This document shows positions 10,225 through 23,113 of a DNA stretch of 64,000 nucleotides, one piece after another. The notes beneath the pieces were generated by a model, which ran no database searches, was not told where the DNA came from, and saw nothing but the letters and a program-made list of their open reading frames with translations. The stretch comes from Nepenthes gracilis (lineage: Eukaryota > Streptophyta > Magnoliopsida > Caryophyllales > Nepenthaceae). Numbering within the stretch: the first letter of the stretch is position 1; the number at the start of each line of letters is the position of its first letter. The stretch covers positions 4,441,353 through 4,505,352 of the forward strand of contig BSYO01000031.1 in assembly GCA_033239525.1 (NCBI GenBank), in the 5' to 3' direction. The position numbers were made by a program, and so were the translations under genes.

Positions 10225-10924
10225 TGTGACGGAACGGATTTTTTTTTCCGGATTCCGTCAGTCAGGCCAAAAATAAACAGCCTGTACCGTAATTCAGTAT
10301 ATGCACACAACTAATCTAGCTAGAACATAACACGAAAACACAGGATCACAGATGCCATCTAGGACCCATATAAGATGCCTATAAAAATAAGTAGTGGAAG
10401 TCAATCTAAAAATCTGCCAAAGCATTCATTTTCATACCCAAAAACTCATTCATGCATACATAGGCATAATGGTCCAATTATAAATTTGTATATATATTCT
10501 ATCAAGACTGCTTCCTCCGTGATAACTCCAAAAGTGCTTTAAATCTTCAAGAATCCTTTAGATTGAACTCTAGTCTTTCTTGTCAGGCACAAACTCTACA
10601 ATCTCCTCTGGAGGGAAAAAAACAATAAAATAGTAAGTCGAGGCCCAGCAAGGTACATGTAGGTATGCAGTAAAATATATATGTAGAACAAAACTCAATA
10701 AAACAGATACCGTTGAACATGAAGATATAAATGCCATAAGGAAGTGGTTTATGGCAGAATTACGATACAGATGAAAAAAATAAAAATGATTAAGTTTCAA
10801 AATTAGAAATCATTGTACTCATATTTCAGAAAGTAGAAGTCGGCCTTACCTCCATAGTTTACAGAAATCTCATTTTTATCAGTAAAGGACCCTGCTAGTA
10901 GACCCTACTAGCGGAGGAGGCGAA

Positions 10925-11116
10925 TAATCGAGGATAGATTGTGTACATCTCCCTACAATCAACGGCAATAAACAGAACAGATGATCACACCTCACGAGAT
11001 CCTTCCCCAATCCAAGGGGGCGCCGGCCAGAACAGAATAGAAGTTACCCTCCTATTATAAGGCCCTGAGGAGAGGTGGACCACATATAACTCCATGGACA
11101 GAGTTATCCTCGATTA
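10925..11116. repeat. Inverted repeat pair in G2 3' LTR
   Basis: TAATCGAGGATA (10925-10936) and its exact reverse complement TATCCTCGATTA (11105-11116) stand 168 bp apart. The same pair is at 16790-16801/16969-16980 (other G2 LTR) and 55021-55032/55178-55189 (solo LTR), and a near copy is at 24553-24564/24802-24813 (L1). Confidence 0.7.
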
Positions 11117-11284
11117 CCACCATAACGTTCTAAGGCATGTCGAAGAACCTAACCTGACTGCATATCAGTCCTGGGTCCACAATAATAGAAACAGAAACAT
11201 TTTTTTCTTATCATTTACTGAAAGCCATTTTCAGTATCAGTCGGAAACATTACTATTAATCCTTCAAAGATTGTGTACAGATAT

Positions 11285-11950
11285 CTTAAGGCCGGTTCAA
11301 AAATCATATACTTCAGGCCGGTTTCAAATCATAGAACTCATACGCCATATTACAAAGCCGGTTTCAACATTATATTACAAATGTCGGTTTCAAATTTGTG
11401 ATACAAGGCTGGTTTCAAATCAAGGCCGATTTCAAAATCAAAGCTGGTTTTCAAAACATATCTATCATTTTTTTTTTACAAGTGAAAGCCGGTTTCAAAA
11501 TATATCCGTCATTTTACAATGAAGGCCGGTTTCCTATTTCAACATGCAAAGGTCGGTTCCGATTTCAACATGCAAGCTGGTTCCAATTTCAAACATGTAA
11601 GGGCTGGTTTCCAATTTCAACAAGCAAAGGGGCCGAACTTGATTTCATGCAAAGGGGCCGAACTTGATTTTATGTTCAAATGGCCGGTTTTGATTTCATC
11701 ATGCAAAGGGGCCGAACTTGATTTCATGTTCAAATGGCCGTTTTGATTTCATCATGCAAAGGGGCCGAACTTGATTTCATGTTCAAATGGCCCATTTTAA
11801 ATTTACTTTATAAATGCCGTTTTCAATTTATAATATAAGGCTGGTCTCAAATTCACTTCATGCGAATGCCGAATCAAAACTGTCAATACAGGTGCTGATT
11901 TCAAAACACAAGGCCGGCTTCAAATTCGGGTAATGCAAGTGACAGACAAG
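11285..11950 (-). repeat. GCCGG-cored degenerate array in G2 3' LTR
   Basis: About twenty irregular units contain GCCGGTTTC or GGCCGAACTTGATTTCAT on the plus strand, 20-45 bp apart. The unit near 11630-11790 (GGGGCCGAACTTGATTTCAT plus GTTCAAATGGCC) stands in four copies. It lies between the TATA region and the primer-binding side, so probably in the transcribed leader. Confidence 0.75.
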
Positions 11951-12674
11951 CCGGTCTACTTTTTATTTTCATGTACTCTAGCTTATGGGTTTAGCAGAAG
12001 GCAAATGACAAAAGGCAAAAAGTATGAATTCTAATCAGGATACGGTTTATCAGACTGTAATTGGAACGACATGCATTTAATCTAAATCGGAAGGAAAAAC
12101 TGGCAGTTTCTTTTAAAGCTAGAACTTTGGAGACGGAAATATAAGGGCTAAGCATGAACTTTAAAATCTGGGCACACAAACTTAAAAAGAATGATCGTCC
12201 AGTATACTTGCAATATTCCGAAGTTAAAACAGAGTATGAAATTATGAGCCTAAAAACAGGGGGGTACACTTGTAATATTCTTAAAAAGAAAAACGTCCGA
12301 AGTACACTTGCCTGACTGCCCACTCCGGCTCACTTGAGGATCTCTTTCCTGCTTTCACTTTCCCGCACTCACACTTTCCTCTTCAACCAGAGCCGAGTAT
12401 ATAAAGACGAGGGGTTTGGTGGAGTAGGCTACTTACTCTGGTACTTCTTCTCAGAGATTTGGTGGGAGTAAGTAGGTTAAGTTATTTACTTTGGTACTTT
12501 TTTGCAGTGATTAGGTGGAAGTAAGTAGAGTGAGTCACGTACTTGGTACTTCTTCTCAGACGGTCAACAGGGTAGTTCACTTACTTTATTCAGTTGGGAT
12601 CTAGTTGGGTTCTAACCAATCGACAAAATTGGTCCTTGTCTTTAGTTTGTCCTTAATTTATTCTTGAATTCGGT

Positions 12675-12921
12675 AGTCAATTTCGGCTAGTCAATATTCT
12701 CTTCAAAATCGGCCAACCGATCAACACCTTCAAATTCGGTCAACATCTTCAAAATCCAGTCAACACCTTCAAATCCGGTCAACACCTTCAAATCCAGTCA
12801 ACACCTTTAAATCTAGTCAACATCTTCAAATCCGGTCAACATCTTCAAAATTCGGTCAACACATTCAAATCTGATCAACACTTTCAAATCCGGTCAACGC
12901 CTTTAAATTCGGTCAATTTTT
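12675..12921 (-). promoter_or_regulatory. W-box-rich tandem array in G2 3' LTR
   Basis: Units of about 19 bp (ATCCGGTCAACACCTTCAA on the plus strand) contain GGTCAA or AGTCAA, which on the element's sense strand read TTGACC or TTGACT, the core bound by WRKY factors. I count about eleven such cores. The array lies upstream of the TATA region of this LTR, in U3, a plausible place for an enhancer. Function is inferred from the motif only. Confidence 0.6.
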
Positions 12922-13199
12922 TATTATTCACTCCGGCCTCTTGCACTTCCATGAAGTGGTCCGGCCTTCAAGCGGCGTAAAGCCATTTCGGGTTCAAGAG
13001 ACACAAGGCCACTCCTGCCCTTATGCCAAAACACTCCGAATTGTAAACTGTGATAATTACTCTGGATTTTATTCATACACTTTCCTCCGGATTTCATTCT
13101 TATCAAAACACTCCGGTTTTAAGTTGAGATCAAAATACTCTAGTTTTAAGTAGAATATTTTATTTCGATTTTAAGCCTTTTTTATTTCTGAACCTCACA

Positions 13200-14891
13200 A
13201 TTCTCCTCCACTTAAAGGAATTTTATCCTCGAAATTAGCGAAATACCTCAATATTAAGTATTCACTTTGGACATTAACCTCAACCTTATACATGCACAGG
13301 TTCATCACTCTTCCGCTACGCTCTCTGATCAATCAATTAGTTTTGATTCGTTTGATTATATCTTACCGTCACTATTATTTTGGTTCTTTTACCTAGCCCA
13401 GCCAAAATCCCAACATGAAATTCAAGGTACAATTAGATTTCATGTCATTTTTTTCCTTCCGAACATCCAACCTATGAGATAATCTTGATTTAGACTGATT
13501 CTAAGATATCCATGCCCCAGAATTATTTTTCATAGGTCCTCAATTCACGGCAGAATAAGAAGTCCTAACTATAATAGTCTCTACGGATTCGGCACATTCT
13601 TTGGCCATAGCTTAAGACCTCGAGACCCTAGCACTTAACAGCCTTAAAATCTCCAAATCCATATACCGAGGGAAAACAACTTTCACAAACCCTCAACCCG
13701 TGGCAAGATCAGAAACTGCGATTTATATGGTTACCATGGGTTCGATGTGGCTTCAGATTTATTATTCAATTCAATACCTCTACACTTAACAGCTTTAAGA
13801 CCTCGTTGGTATATTAATGAACCAACTAATTCAACCCAAACACCTTATTTGGAATCACTATGGGTGAACGATTACCGATTTCAATAAAAAAAGTAACTCT
13901 GATAAGGGATTCTCTCCTTCTTATCTCAAGAGTATCAATCCACAAGCGACACAGGAAGGTTCATCTTCATAATTCTTAAAATTATCAGATCAAAGTTATC
14001 TTTCAAGTGATTCTTCGTACTTCCAAATGGAGACTTCTGACTTCAACTATTGATCTTAGTATTCTCCTCCGCTGGAATATATTGAGATCCACCTATCCCA
14101 ACCTCTAACTGTTAATTTCATAAGACCTTAAATTTCTTTCAAGGGATCATTCCTAAGTCCTCAAAGATCTCATCACAAAATTTTAATTAGAGGTGGAGCA
14201 ATTCTACCCTACGGACCCATTTCTCACGTTGCTTGTGGGTGATTGCCTATTAGTATGGACTAACAATATCCCAATCTTCCCCATAAGCATATCATTTAAC
14301 TTCATGGATAAGCCCTACTATTAGATGGTTCTACGGCTTCATCAATAGTGTCTAGTTGACACAATTTTTTAGAGACTAATGCCAAATTCAACTTCCTTTA
14401 AACTGCTTATTACGACATATTAGCTTGGTCATACATATGCTCCTCAAAACCTTTATGGCCAGATTCTTGAACAGTCATCTATTGACTTAAAAAGGGCAAT
14501 CCTATTTCTAATTAGGTTGAATGCCTATTCTTAACTCACTTAACCTTGCCTTTTATTTAGAATTTCATAACCTAATTACAGGGTACTGCATCTTTTACCA
14601 ACGTCCTTGAGTATTATCGCATTTCCTTAAGAATTAACCCCCAAACCATCAGCTCTACTTATTTGCTATGCCAACCAAATGAATCAAGCCTTCTTTCTTC
14701 CAGTTGTATACTCATCTATGCTACAATTTCTAAATCTCACAAAATCCACAAAGCATACATATATCTATACAATCAGGAAATAATTCCAAATTTTTTTGGC
14801 AAATAACAAAATCAAAATTCCATGATTAAGAAAATACCTTCATCCTCCTTCAGGTGTCTCTTGGCCTTGCACTGTTATCGTAATACTCTAA
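13200..14891 (-). other. Non-coding interior of G2 in the place of pol
   Basis: At 13200-13213 the purine tract AAGTGGAGGAGAAT (minus strand) marks the 3' LTR edge. From there to the end of gag, 1.7 kb lacks any pol motif in any frame. Parts resemble the interior of L1: the segment from TTCTTAAAATTATCAGATC (about 13974) aligns by eye with TTCTTAAAATTATTAGAC (about 27094) and the ~60 bp after it. A shared non-coding body is what defines LARD-type elements. Confidence 0.6.
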
Positions 14892-15859
14892 TCACAACAA
14901 CCGACTTCTTTTATTATATCCTTTTGGTAACAGACAATCTTTTATCAGGTGACCCAACTTTTCTGAATTATAGTATGCTCCTATGGCTTTATAACAAGGT
15001 TTTCCCATGTGCTTCTTCCTACAATATGCGCATGTAGCAGTTGAACTAGTCACCGATAAAGCTTCAATAGTGCTCTTCCCCACATCTACCATTCTTACTT
15101 TCTTGGATGACTCAGGTGGTTCTACATTTGATCTCCTACCAGGACTTGCCCAACTAGCTGCTCTTTTTGCAAGTAATTTTTGTATCTTTAACTCCTCGAG
15201 TACCAAGGCCCTATCTAGGACCTTAGTATAAGCCTGAAACTCTTGGGTCACTAATTGATTCCTAATCTCATCATTTAACCATTGCAGGAACTTCTTGGTC
15301 ATCCTCGATTGATCTTTACCGATGAAAGGTACATGATGAGACAATTCGATGAACCTCACGCCATACTCCGCTACGGTGCGACTCCTTTGCCTAAGTTCCA
15401 TAAGGGCTCTTTCCCTCCAATCCTGAAGGTTATCGGGAACATACACTTTCCAGAAAGCCTCCTCAAATGTCTCCTAAGAAATTCCCTCATCCAACCATCC
15501 CATTGTTCTTTTCTTCCCAGCCCACCAATCATCGGCCTCTTTTTCCAATTTATAAGTTGCAAAGGTAACTCTTTCATTATCAAAACATTAGATAACGGTA
15601 AGTATTCTCTTCAATCTTCTAATCCAATTTTCTGCCTTCAGCGGATCTACTTTCCCTAAAAATTGAGACACCTTCTCTACTTTAAACCTCTCGTACATAG
15701 TTGGAATTGGTTGTGGTGCAATAACCAGGTCCACATGACGCTGCTCCATCTTCTCTACAACATGCACCACCCTTTTTAGCAATGTCACATTCTCAACTTC
15801 TCGATCATGGGGGTACTAGTACCACCCCGGCCATCTTTTCTTTTCCTTTCATTAGCCAT
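14892..15859 (-). pseudogene. G2 gag, frameshifted
   Basis: This is a gypsy-type Gag, the particle protein. The start at 15859 gives MANERKRKDGRGG, alike in layout to the G1 Gag start. The frame 15788-15588 reads VSQFLGKVDPLKAENWIRR, 15583-15371 continues the capsid domain, and 15446-14892 reads QDWRERALMELRQRSRTVAE, ELSHHVPFIGK and FLQWLNDEIRNQL. A CX2C pair (CAYCRKKH) is present, and the expected knuckle CYNCGKLGHLIKDC appears as AYYNSEKLGHLIKDC, so two cysteines are lost. No protease frame follows. Confidence 0.85.
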
Positions 15860-16080
15860 ACTAAAATCAAGACAGACACAATATTAAAATCCCAAAAAGG
15901 TCAGTTGAAGGAAAGGAAAGTATCCATTATTTCCATAAAATTTGAACTTAGCTTAGGGACCAATTTCTTAAGGGTTCTAGTCACCTTAGTTACCCTGACC
16001 TATTCTAATGGAAATTCATTACAAAGATTCAAACCTATACCTCCGCTTCTCGGTCGATCAAATCCTAAGGTATCTTATTT

Positions 16081-16091
16081 TTCTGATACCA
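16081..16091 (-). other. Primer-binding site of G2
   Basis: TTCTGATACCA is the reverse complement of TGGTATCAGAA, initiator tRNA-Met type, two bases from the LTR. The leader to its left shares GATTCAAACCTATACCTCCG and a CCTAAGGTATCT stretch with G1 and, more loosely, with L1. Confidence 0.85.
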
Positions 16092-17149
16092 ATTGTGACA
16101 GAACAGATTTTTTTTATTATGTCAGTCAGGACAGAAATAAATAGCCTATACCGTAACTCAGTACATGCACACAACTAATCTAGTTAGAACATAATACGAA
16201 CACACAGGATCACAAATAACATCTAGAACTCATATAAGATGTTTATAAAAATAAAAAGCAAAAGTCGATCTAAAAATCTGCCAAAGCATTCATTTTCATA
16301 CCCAAAAACTCATTCATGCATACATAGGCATAATGGTCCAATTATAAATTTGTATATATATTCTATCAAGACTGCTTCCTCCGTAATAACTCCAAAAGTG
16401 CTTTAAATCTTCAGGAATCATTTAGATTGAACTCTAGTCTTTCTCGCCAGGCACAAACTATATAGTCTCCTTTGGAGGGGGAAAAATAGTAAAATAGTGA
16501 ACCGATGCCCAGAAAGGTATAAGCAGGTACGCAGTAAAACATATATGTAGAACAGAACTCAATAAAACAGATATCGTTAAACATGAAGATATAAATGCCA
16601 TAAGGAAGTGGTTTACGGCAGAATTACGATACAGATGAAAAAAATAAAAACGATTAAGTTTTGAAAATTAGATATCATTGTACTCATATTTCAGAAAGTA
16701 GAAGTCGGTCTTACCGCCATAGTTTACAGAAATTTCATCTTTATCAGTAAAGGACCCTGCTAGTAGACCCTACTAGTGGAGGAGGCGAATAATCGAGGAT
16801 AGATTGTGTACATCTCCCCACAATCAACGGCAATAAACAGAACAGATGATCCCACCTCACGAGATCCTTCCCCAATCCAGGGGGCGCCGGCCAGAACAGA
16901 ATAGAAGTTACCCTCCTATTATAAGGCCCTGAGGAGAGGCGGACCATATATAACTCCATGGACAGAGTTATCCTCGATTACCACCATAACGTTCTAAGGC
17001 ATGTTGGAGAACTTAACCTGACTGCATATCAGTCCTGGGTCTACAATAATAGAAACAGAAACATTTTTTTCTTATCATTTACTGAAAGCCATTTTCAGTA
17101 TCAGTCGGAAATATCACTATTAATCCTTCAAAGATTGTGTACAGATATC

Positions 17150-17760
17150 TTAAGGCCGGTTCAAAAATCATATACTTCAGGCCGGTTTCAAATCATAGAA
17201 CTCATACGCCATATTACAAAGCCGGTTTCAACATTATATTACAAATGTCGGTTTCAAATTTGTGATACAAGGCCGGTTTCAAATCAAGGCCGATTTCAAA
17301 ATCAAAGCTGGTTTTCAAAACATATCTATCATTTTTTTACAAGTGAAAGCCGGTTTCAAAATATATCCGTCATTTTACAATGAAGGCCGGTTTCCTATTT
17401 CAACATGCAAAGGTCGGTTCCGATTTCAACATGCAAGCTGATTCCAATTTCAAACATGTAAGGGCTGGTTTCCAATTTCAACAAGCAAAGGGGTCGAACT
17501 TGATTTCATGCAAAGGGGCCAAACTTGATTTCATGTTCAAATGGCCGGTTTTGATTTCATCATGCAAAGGGGCCGAACTTTATTTCATATTCAAATGGCC
17601 TGTTTTAAATTTACTTTATAAATGCCGGTTTCAATTTATAATATAAGGCCGGTCACAGATTCACTTCATGCAAATGCCGGATACAAACTATCAATACAGG
17701 TGCCGATTTCAAAACACAAGGTTAGCTTAAAATTTGGGTAATGCAAGTGACATACAAACC
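17150..17760 (-). repeat. GCCGG-cored degenerate array in G2 5' LTR
   Basis: Same array as at 11285-11950 but with fewer copies of the GGGGCCGAACTT unit, explaining part of the LTR length difference. Confidence 0.75.
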
Positions 17761-18447
17761 GGTCTAATTTTTCATTTTTATGTACTCTAGCTTATGAGTT
17801 TAGCAGAAGGCAGAGGACAGAAGGCAGAAAGTATGAATTCAAACCAGGATACAGTTTATCAGACGGTAATTGGAACGACATACATTTAATCTAAATCGGA
17901 AGGGAAAACTGGCAGTTTCTTTCAAAGCTGGAACTTTGGAGACGGAAATATGAGTGCTAAGCATGAACTTTAAAATCTGGGCACACAAACTTAAAAAGAA
18001 CGATCGTCCAGTATACTTGCAATATTCCGAAGTTAAAACAAAGTGTACACTTGCAATATTCTTAAAAAGAATGACGTCCGAAATATACTTGCCTGATTGC
18101 CCATTCTGACTGACTTGAGGATCTCCTTCCTACTTTCACTTGCCCGCACTCACACTTGCCTCTTCAACCAGAGCCCAGTATATAAAGACGAGGGGTTTGG
18201 TGGAGTAGGCTACTTACTCTGGTACTTCTTCTCAGAGATTTGGTGGGAGTTAGTAAGTTAAGTTATTCTCTTTGGTACTTCTTTGCAGTGATTAGGTGGA
18301 AGTAAGTAAGGTGAGTCACGTACTTGGTACTTCTTCTCAGACGGTCAACGGGATAGTTTACTTACTCTATTCAGTTGGGATCTAGTTGGGTTCTAACCAA
18401 TCGAAAAAATCGGTCCTTGTCTTTAGTTTATCCTTAATTTATTCTTG

Positions 18448-18664
18448 AATTCGGTAGTCAATTTTGGCTGGTCAATATTCTCTTCAAAATCGGCCAACCG
18501 GTCAACACCTTCAAATCCGGCCAACATCTTCAAAATCCGGTCAACACCTTCAAATCCGGTCAACACTTTTAAATCCGGTCAACATCTTCAAATCCGGTCA
18601 ACATCTTCAAATCCGGTCAACACTTTCAAATCCGGTCAACACCTTTAAATTCGGTCAACTTTTT
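18448..18664 (-). promoter_or_regulatory. W-box-rich tandem array in G2 5' LTR
   Basis: This is the partner of the array at 12675-12921, with about ten TTGACC/T cores on the minus strand in 17-20 bp units. Most copies here have the full CCGGTCAACA form, while several in the other LTR have decayed to CAGTCAAC or TAGTCAAC. Confidence 0.6.
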
Positions 18665-18941
18665 ATTATTCACTCCGGCCTCTTGCACTTCCCTGAAGTG
18701 GTCCAGCCTTCAAGCGGCGTAAAGCCATTTCTGCTTCAAGAGACACAAGGCCACTCCGGCCCTTATGCCGAAACACTCCTAATTGTAAACTGTGATAATT
18801 ACTCCGGATTTTATTCGTACACTTTCCTCTGAATTTCATCCTTATCAAAACACTCCGATTTTAAGTTGAGATCAAAATACTCTAGTTTTAAGTAGAATAT
18901 TTTATTTTGATTTTAAGCCTTTTTTATTTCTGAACCTCACA

Positions 18942-19540
18942 ACAAGTCTGCATGTCAAGAAGCAATTCTACGGCCTTCGGTTGTCTGAAGGGAAAAGCTT
19001 TGAAAAGCATTTTGGCGAGTTTAATCGTATTTTGATGCAAATGTCGGCTTTGGATGAGAAGATTAAGGTGGAAGACAAAGCGTTGGTGTTGCTAGCTTCT
19101 TTGTTGGCCTCGTTCAACCACATCGTTACAACACTGCTGTTCACGAAGGATACGCTCAGGTTGGATGAGGTCATGATTTTCTTTCTCATAAATGAGTCAA
19201 AGCGATCACAAGGAACTTCCACCTCTATACACTCCGAAATACTCGTGTCTGAGTCACAGGGAAGAAGCGAAAGTCACAGCTGAAAGCCTGAAGAAATGGG
19301 CCGCAGTAAGTCCCGGTTAAGGTTTTTGAGCTTTAAATGTCATTATTGTAGTAAAAAAGGCCACATTAAGAAATATTATTATAAATGGAGGCGTGACAAC
19401 AAAGGCGATGGCAAAGAGAATAAAGCTAAGAAAGGACGAGCCGAAGAAAAGGCCTCGATCTCAGTGGTCACTGGAGGTGATCTGCTGTTGACTTGTGAAA
19501 TGGATGATGTGGTAAGTCTGATCGATTACGAGTCCAACTA
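18942..19540 (+). pseudogene. K1 gag, second part, with damaged zinc knuckle
   Basis: This resumes the Gag frame after G2: VKKQFYGLRLSEGKSFEKHF, MSALDEKIKVEDKALVLLAS and LDEVMIFFLINESKRSQG, matching K2 at 45940-46200. The knuckle is CHYCSKKGHIKKYYY: the last cysteine of CCHC has become tyrosine, which would abolish zinc binding. The lysine/glutamate-rich tail leads into protease. A stop lies near 19281 and the frame ends at 19540. Confidence 0.88.
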
Positions 19541-20720
19541 GTGGTGGATACGGGCGCGTCCCTCCACGCCACATCTAGAAGGAGACTATTTACATTTTAC
19601 ACTCCGAGAGATTTTGGAATAATAAGGATGGAAAATGAGGGAACATCTCGCGTTGTTGGCAGAGGTAACGTATTGCTTGTCACCAACAATGGGATGAGGT
19701 TGTTGTTGATGGACATCCAGCATGTCCCTGATATCCAATTGAATATAGTTTCAGCTGATAGGCCAGATGATAAAGGGTATTATAATACCTTCTATGAAGG
19801 AGCTTGGAGATTGACTAGAGAGTCTCTAGTCATTGCTCGAGGAAAGAAGGTCTCCGGGTTGTATATGGTGAAAGCATCTGCTATGGCCGGAGAGGTGACG
19901 GCTGTAAGCAGTGTGGAGTCTTCAGATTTGTAGCATCGTAGATAGGGCCACATAAGTGAGAAAGGACTGTGTCATCTGGCCAAGAAGAGTCTTATTCCAA
20001 GCTTGAAAGAAGACGAACCAAGGACTTGTTCTCATTGTATGGCGGGAAAGCAGTGACGAGTCTCCTTCCTTGGAAACACATCATCTATGAAGGCTGAACT
20101 GCTTGACTTGATTCACATTGACATATGTGGTCTATTTAAGAAAAAGTCATTTGGAGGGGCTCAATATTTTATATCATTCATTGATGATTGCTCGAAAAAA
20201 TTATTGGTTTACCCACTTAAGACCAAGGATTAAGTCCTCGAAACATTTGAGCACTATCATGCTCTGGTTGAACGACAAACAAAAAGGAAGCCGAAGTGTG
20301 TATGGGGTGACAACGGTAGCGAATATATTGGGGCATTTAATACCTATTGTAAAAAGCATGCTATACAACATCAGTGTAAAAAATGCCACAGCTGAATGGA
20401 GTGCCTGAACGAATGAATCGCACGTTATTGGAAAAGGTCAGGTACCTGCTCTTAGAAGTAAAACTCCCAAGATCCTTTTGGGTAGAAGTTCTAAGGATGG
20501 CGGCCTATTTCATCAATAAGTCGCCCAGTAGGCCATTAAATGCAGAAGTACCAGAGAAGATATGGTCTGGAAATGAGTCATCTTACACCATCTTCGAGTA
20601 TTTGAGAGCAATACGTCTTTCTGGAAATGAGGAAGATGAACTGGGATTCAGACTTTATGACCCAATAGAGAAGAAGTTTGTCCGATCAAGGGATGTGATC
20701 TTTATTGAAGGGGAGACCAT
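19541..20720 (+). pseudogene. K1 protease and integrase
   Basis: The protease starts at VVDTGASLHATSRR, with DTG in the active site. The GAG-pre-integrase zinc region follows at about 19930-20055 (GHISEKGLCHL ... CSHCMAGK). Integrase core motifs are LIHIDICG (first Asp), SFIDDC, WGDNGSEYIGAFNTY (second Asp) and NGVPERMNRTLLE (Glu), so the D-D-E triad is visible, although in different frames. The tail (LYDPIEKKFVRSRDVIF) ends at about 20710. Stops at 19932-19945 and 20056 and frameshifts near 20230 and 20380 break it. Confidence 0.88.
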
Positions 20721-20999
20721 TGAAAATATTGGTAAAGAGAAGAAGGTGTTATCAAACACAAGTCAGACGGACAAGATAATTACTGATATTGTCCGACTAG
20801 TACCTTCTTGCAATGAGGGTCCAAGTGTGACTGAGATGAATGGTGAAGAAGAAGCTATAATGCTTGACGAAGATGTGAATGACGTTACTCCTCAACCGGT
20901 CAAGGAAGTTATTGTCTATCGATCTGTAAGGGACAGATGGCTGTCTGTCCGTCTGTCATCTAGTGAGTACGTTCTACTCACTGATGGAGGTGAGCCCGA

Positions 21000-22560
21000 A
21001 ACCTTTGAAGAGGCAGTGAAAAATGAGCATAAGGATGAATGGATGGAAGCCATGTAGGAAGAGATTGGTTCACTGCATGAGAATCATACATTTGAGTTGG
21101 CTGAATTGCCAAAAAGGAAGGAGCCCTGAAAAATAAATGGGTATTTCATTTGAAGATGGATGAAAGTATCTCGAAACCAAGGTACAAGGCGAGGTTAGTG
21201 GTAAAAGGATTTAATCAACGCAAGAGGGTCGATTTTGATAAAATATTTTCCTCAATTATAAGAATGCCCTCAATAAGGGTGGTGCTCGGTTTGGCTGCTA
21301 GCTCTAAACTTAGAGGTAAAGCAGTGATGTCCGGATGACATTCCTCCATGGTAACCTTAAGGAAGAAATTTACATGGAGCAATTAGAGAGATTTCAGATT
21401 AAGGGAAAGGAACACCTGATATGTTGTTTAATAAAAAGCTTGTACAAATTGAAACAGGCTCCACGACAATAGTACAAGAAGTTTGAGTCTATTATGATAG
21501 ATTAAGGCTATCGGAAGACTATATTTGACCATTGCATATTTGTTCAAAGGTTTTCAGAAGATGACTTTGTGATCCTTCTTCTCTATGTGAACGATATGCT
21601 GGTAATTGGGTGAAACAATGCTTGGATAAAGGAACTGAAGCAGCAGCTTGGGTAGTCCCTTACTATAAATGACTTGGGGCCAGTAAAGCAGATTCTAGAT
21701 ATTAGGATATTTTGAGGCCGCAAGAACAAGAAATTATGGCTGTTTTAAGAGAGTTACACTGAGAAGGTGCACTAACACTTTAATATGGACAAGTCCAAAT
21801 CAATAAGCACACCGTTGGCAAGTCACTTCAGGTTGAGTAGGGGCAGTATTCGACCTCGGATGTTGAGAAAGCCATTATGAGAAGCATATATCCCACTCTT
21901 CGGCCGTAGGTAGCTTGATGTACGCGGCAGTATGCACGGGGCCAGATATTAAACATGCTGTCAACACAGTTTGTCAATTCCTATCGAATCCAGGAAGGGA
22001 GCACTAGTTTGCGGTGAAATGGATAATGAGATATCTCCGAGGGACTTCTAAGTTGTGTTTGTGCTTTGAAAATGATAAGCCTCGCCTAGTCGGATACACG
22101 GATGCCGACATGGTAGGTGATGTTGACTCTACAAAGTCTACATCGGGATATTTGGTCAAGTTTATCGGAGGAGCAATCTCCTGACAATCAAAGTTACAAA
22201 AGTATGTTGCCTTCTCAAAAATTGAGGCAGAATTCATTGTAGTTAGTGAGACTAGCAAAGAAGTGTTGTGGATGAAAAAGTTCATCCAAGAATTGGGCTT
22301 CAAGTAAGAGAAGTACATGTGCTTTGCGATAGCCAATGTACTATACATCTCTGTAAGTACTCCTCATTCCACTTGAGATCAAAGTATATTGATGATCGAT
22401 ATTATTATGTGAGAGATTTCACTAATGTTTGACTATTGTCACTTGAGAAAGTTTGAAAGGAGGAGAATGGGTCAAATATGATGACTAAGGTTCTGCCAAA
22501 GGAAAAACTTGAAGCCTATTGCAGTATGGCTGGTTTATCGAATCTATTTTCCCCACGATT
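21000..22560 (+). pseudogene. K1 reverse transcriptase and RNase H
   Basis: RT motifs are KYKARLVVKGFNQRK, MPSIRVVLGLAASS, TFLHGNLKEEIYMEQ, SLYKLKQAPR and LLYVNDMLVIG. The catalytic YVDD is YVND here, which removes one metal-binding aspartate. The RT-RH connection and RNase H follow: GSLMYAAVCTGPDIKHAV, then YTDADMVGDVDSTKSTSGY and KIEAEFIVV. At least eight stops and several frameshifts are seen between 21054 and 22560. Confidence 0.88.
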
Positions 22561-22573
22561 GTGAGAGGAAGTT

Positions 22574-23113
22574 TGTTGGGATATATGGTCGCTCCCATGT
22601 AGGACGACCAAACATTTGAAGCCGATCAATAAGACGTTGACCGATTGTGTGGAGAAGCCGGTCAATGGGATGTTGACCGGCTTTGAGGAGAAATTGGTCA
22701 ACAGATGGTTGACCAACCACAAGAGAAAGCAGTATGACCCGAGGACATGTGTACAATATAGCCCAAGGACTTGTGCACAGATAACGGTCGATGACTTAGC
22801 ATAAAGACCGAAATCTTTAAAAGGGGCCGAGGTATTTGTATAACGACCGAAGACTCAAATTATCATCAGAGGACTCTAAATATCAACCGGAGTCTCTGAT
22901 TAATGTCCAAGGACCTTTGTCAATGCCTGGGGACTTTAACACCTGTGAAATCTACACAAGCAACTTTTCAGAAGGATAAACTTTCAGATTGATGATTGGA
23001 GAATGAAGTCAACTCCTCCAGATAGGATGACACTTAACAGAGTTGGTGGTATCTTGCAGAGTCGGTAGCAAGTCCTTTTGTGTACGCTTGCTGCCTAGTG
23101 TAGGTGGTCAGAT

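Larger units (their letters stand above)
10225..13199 (-). repeat. 3' LTR of G2 (2975 bp)
   Basis: It starts TGTGACGGAACGG and ends AACCTCACA on the plus strand. It includes the family block GGATCACAGATGCCATCTAG (~10345), an inverted repeat pair (10925-10936 and 11105-11116), a GCCGG-cored array, a TATA region (12398-12406, minus) and a W-box-rich array (12675-12921). It is about 130 bp longer than its partner LTR, mainly through array copy number and a short extra segment near 12240-12265. Confidence 0.93.
10225..18941 (-). mobile_element. Gag-only gypsy-like LTR element G2, nested in K1 gag
   Basis: LTRs at 10225-13199 and 16094-18941 flank a 2.9 kb interior. The 5-bp TSD ACAAG is perfect (10220-10224 and 18942-18946), and removing the element restores the K1 Gag reading. 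The primer-binding site is next to the right LTR, so it reads minus. The interior holds a broken gypsy gag but no protease, RT, RNase H or integrase. Its mobility would have depended on enzymes from a relative such as G1, whose LTRs share long blocks with it. Confidence 0.95.
16094..18941 (-). repeat. 5' LTR of G2 (2848 bp)
   Basis: It starts TGTGACAGAACAG and ends AACCTCACA, joined to the TSD copy ACAAG. It is alignable with the left LTR along its whole length by eye, with scattered substitutions and indels inside the tandem arrays. Confidence 0.93.
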
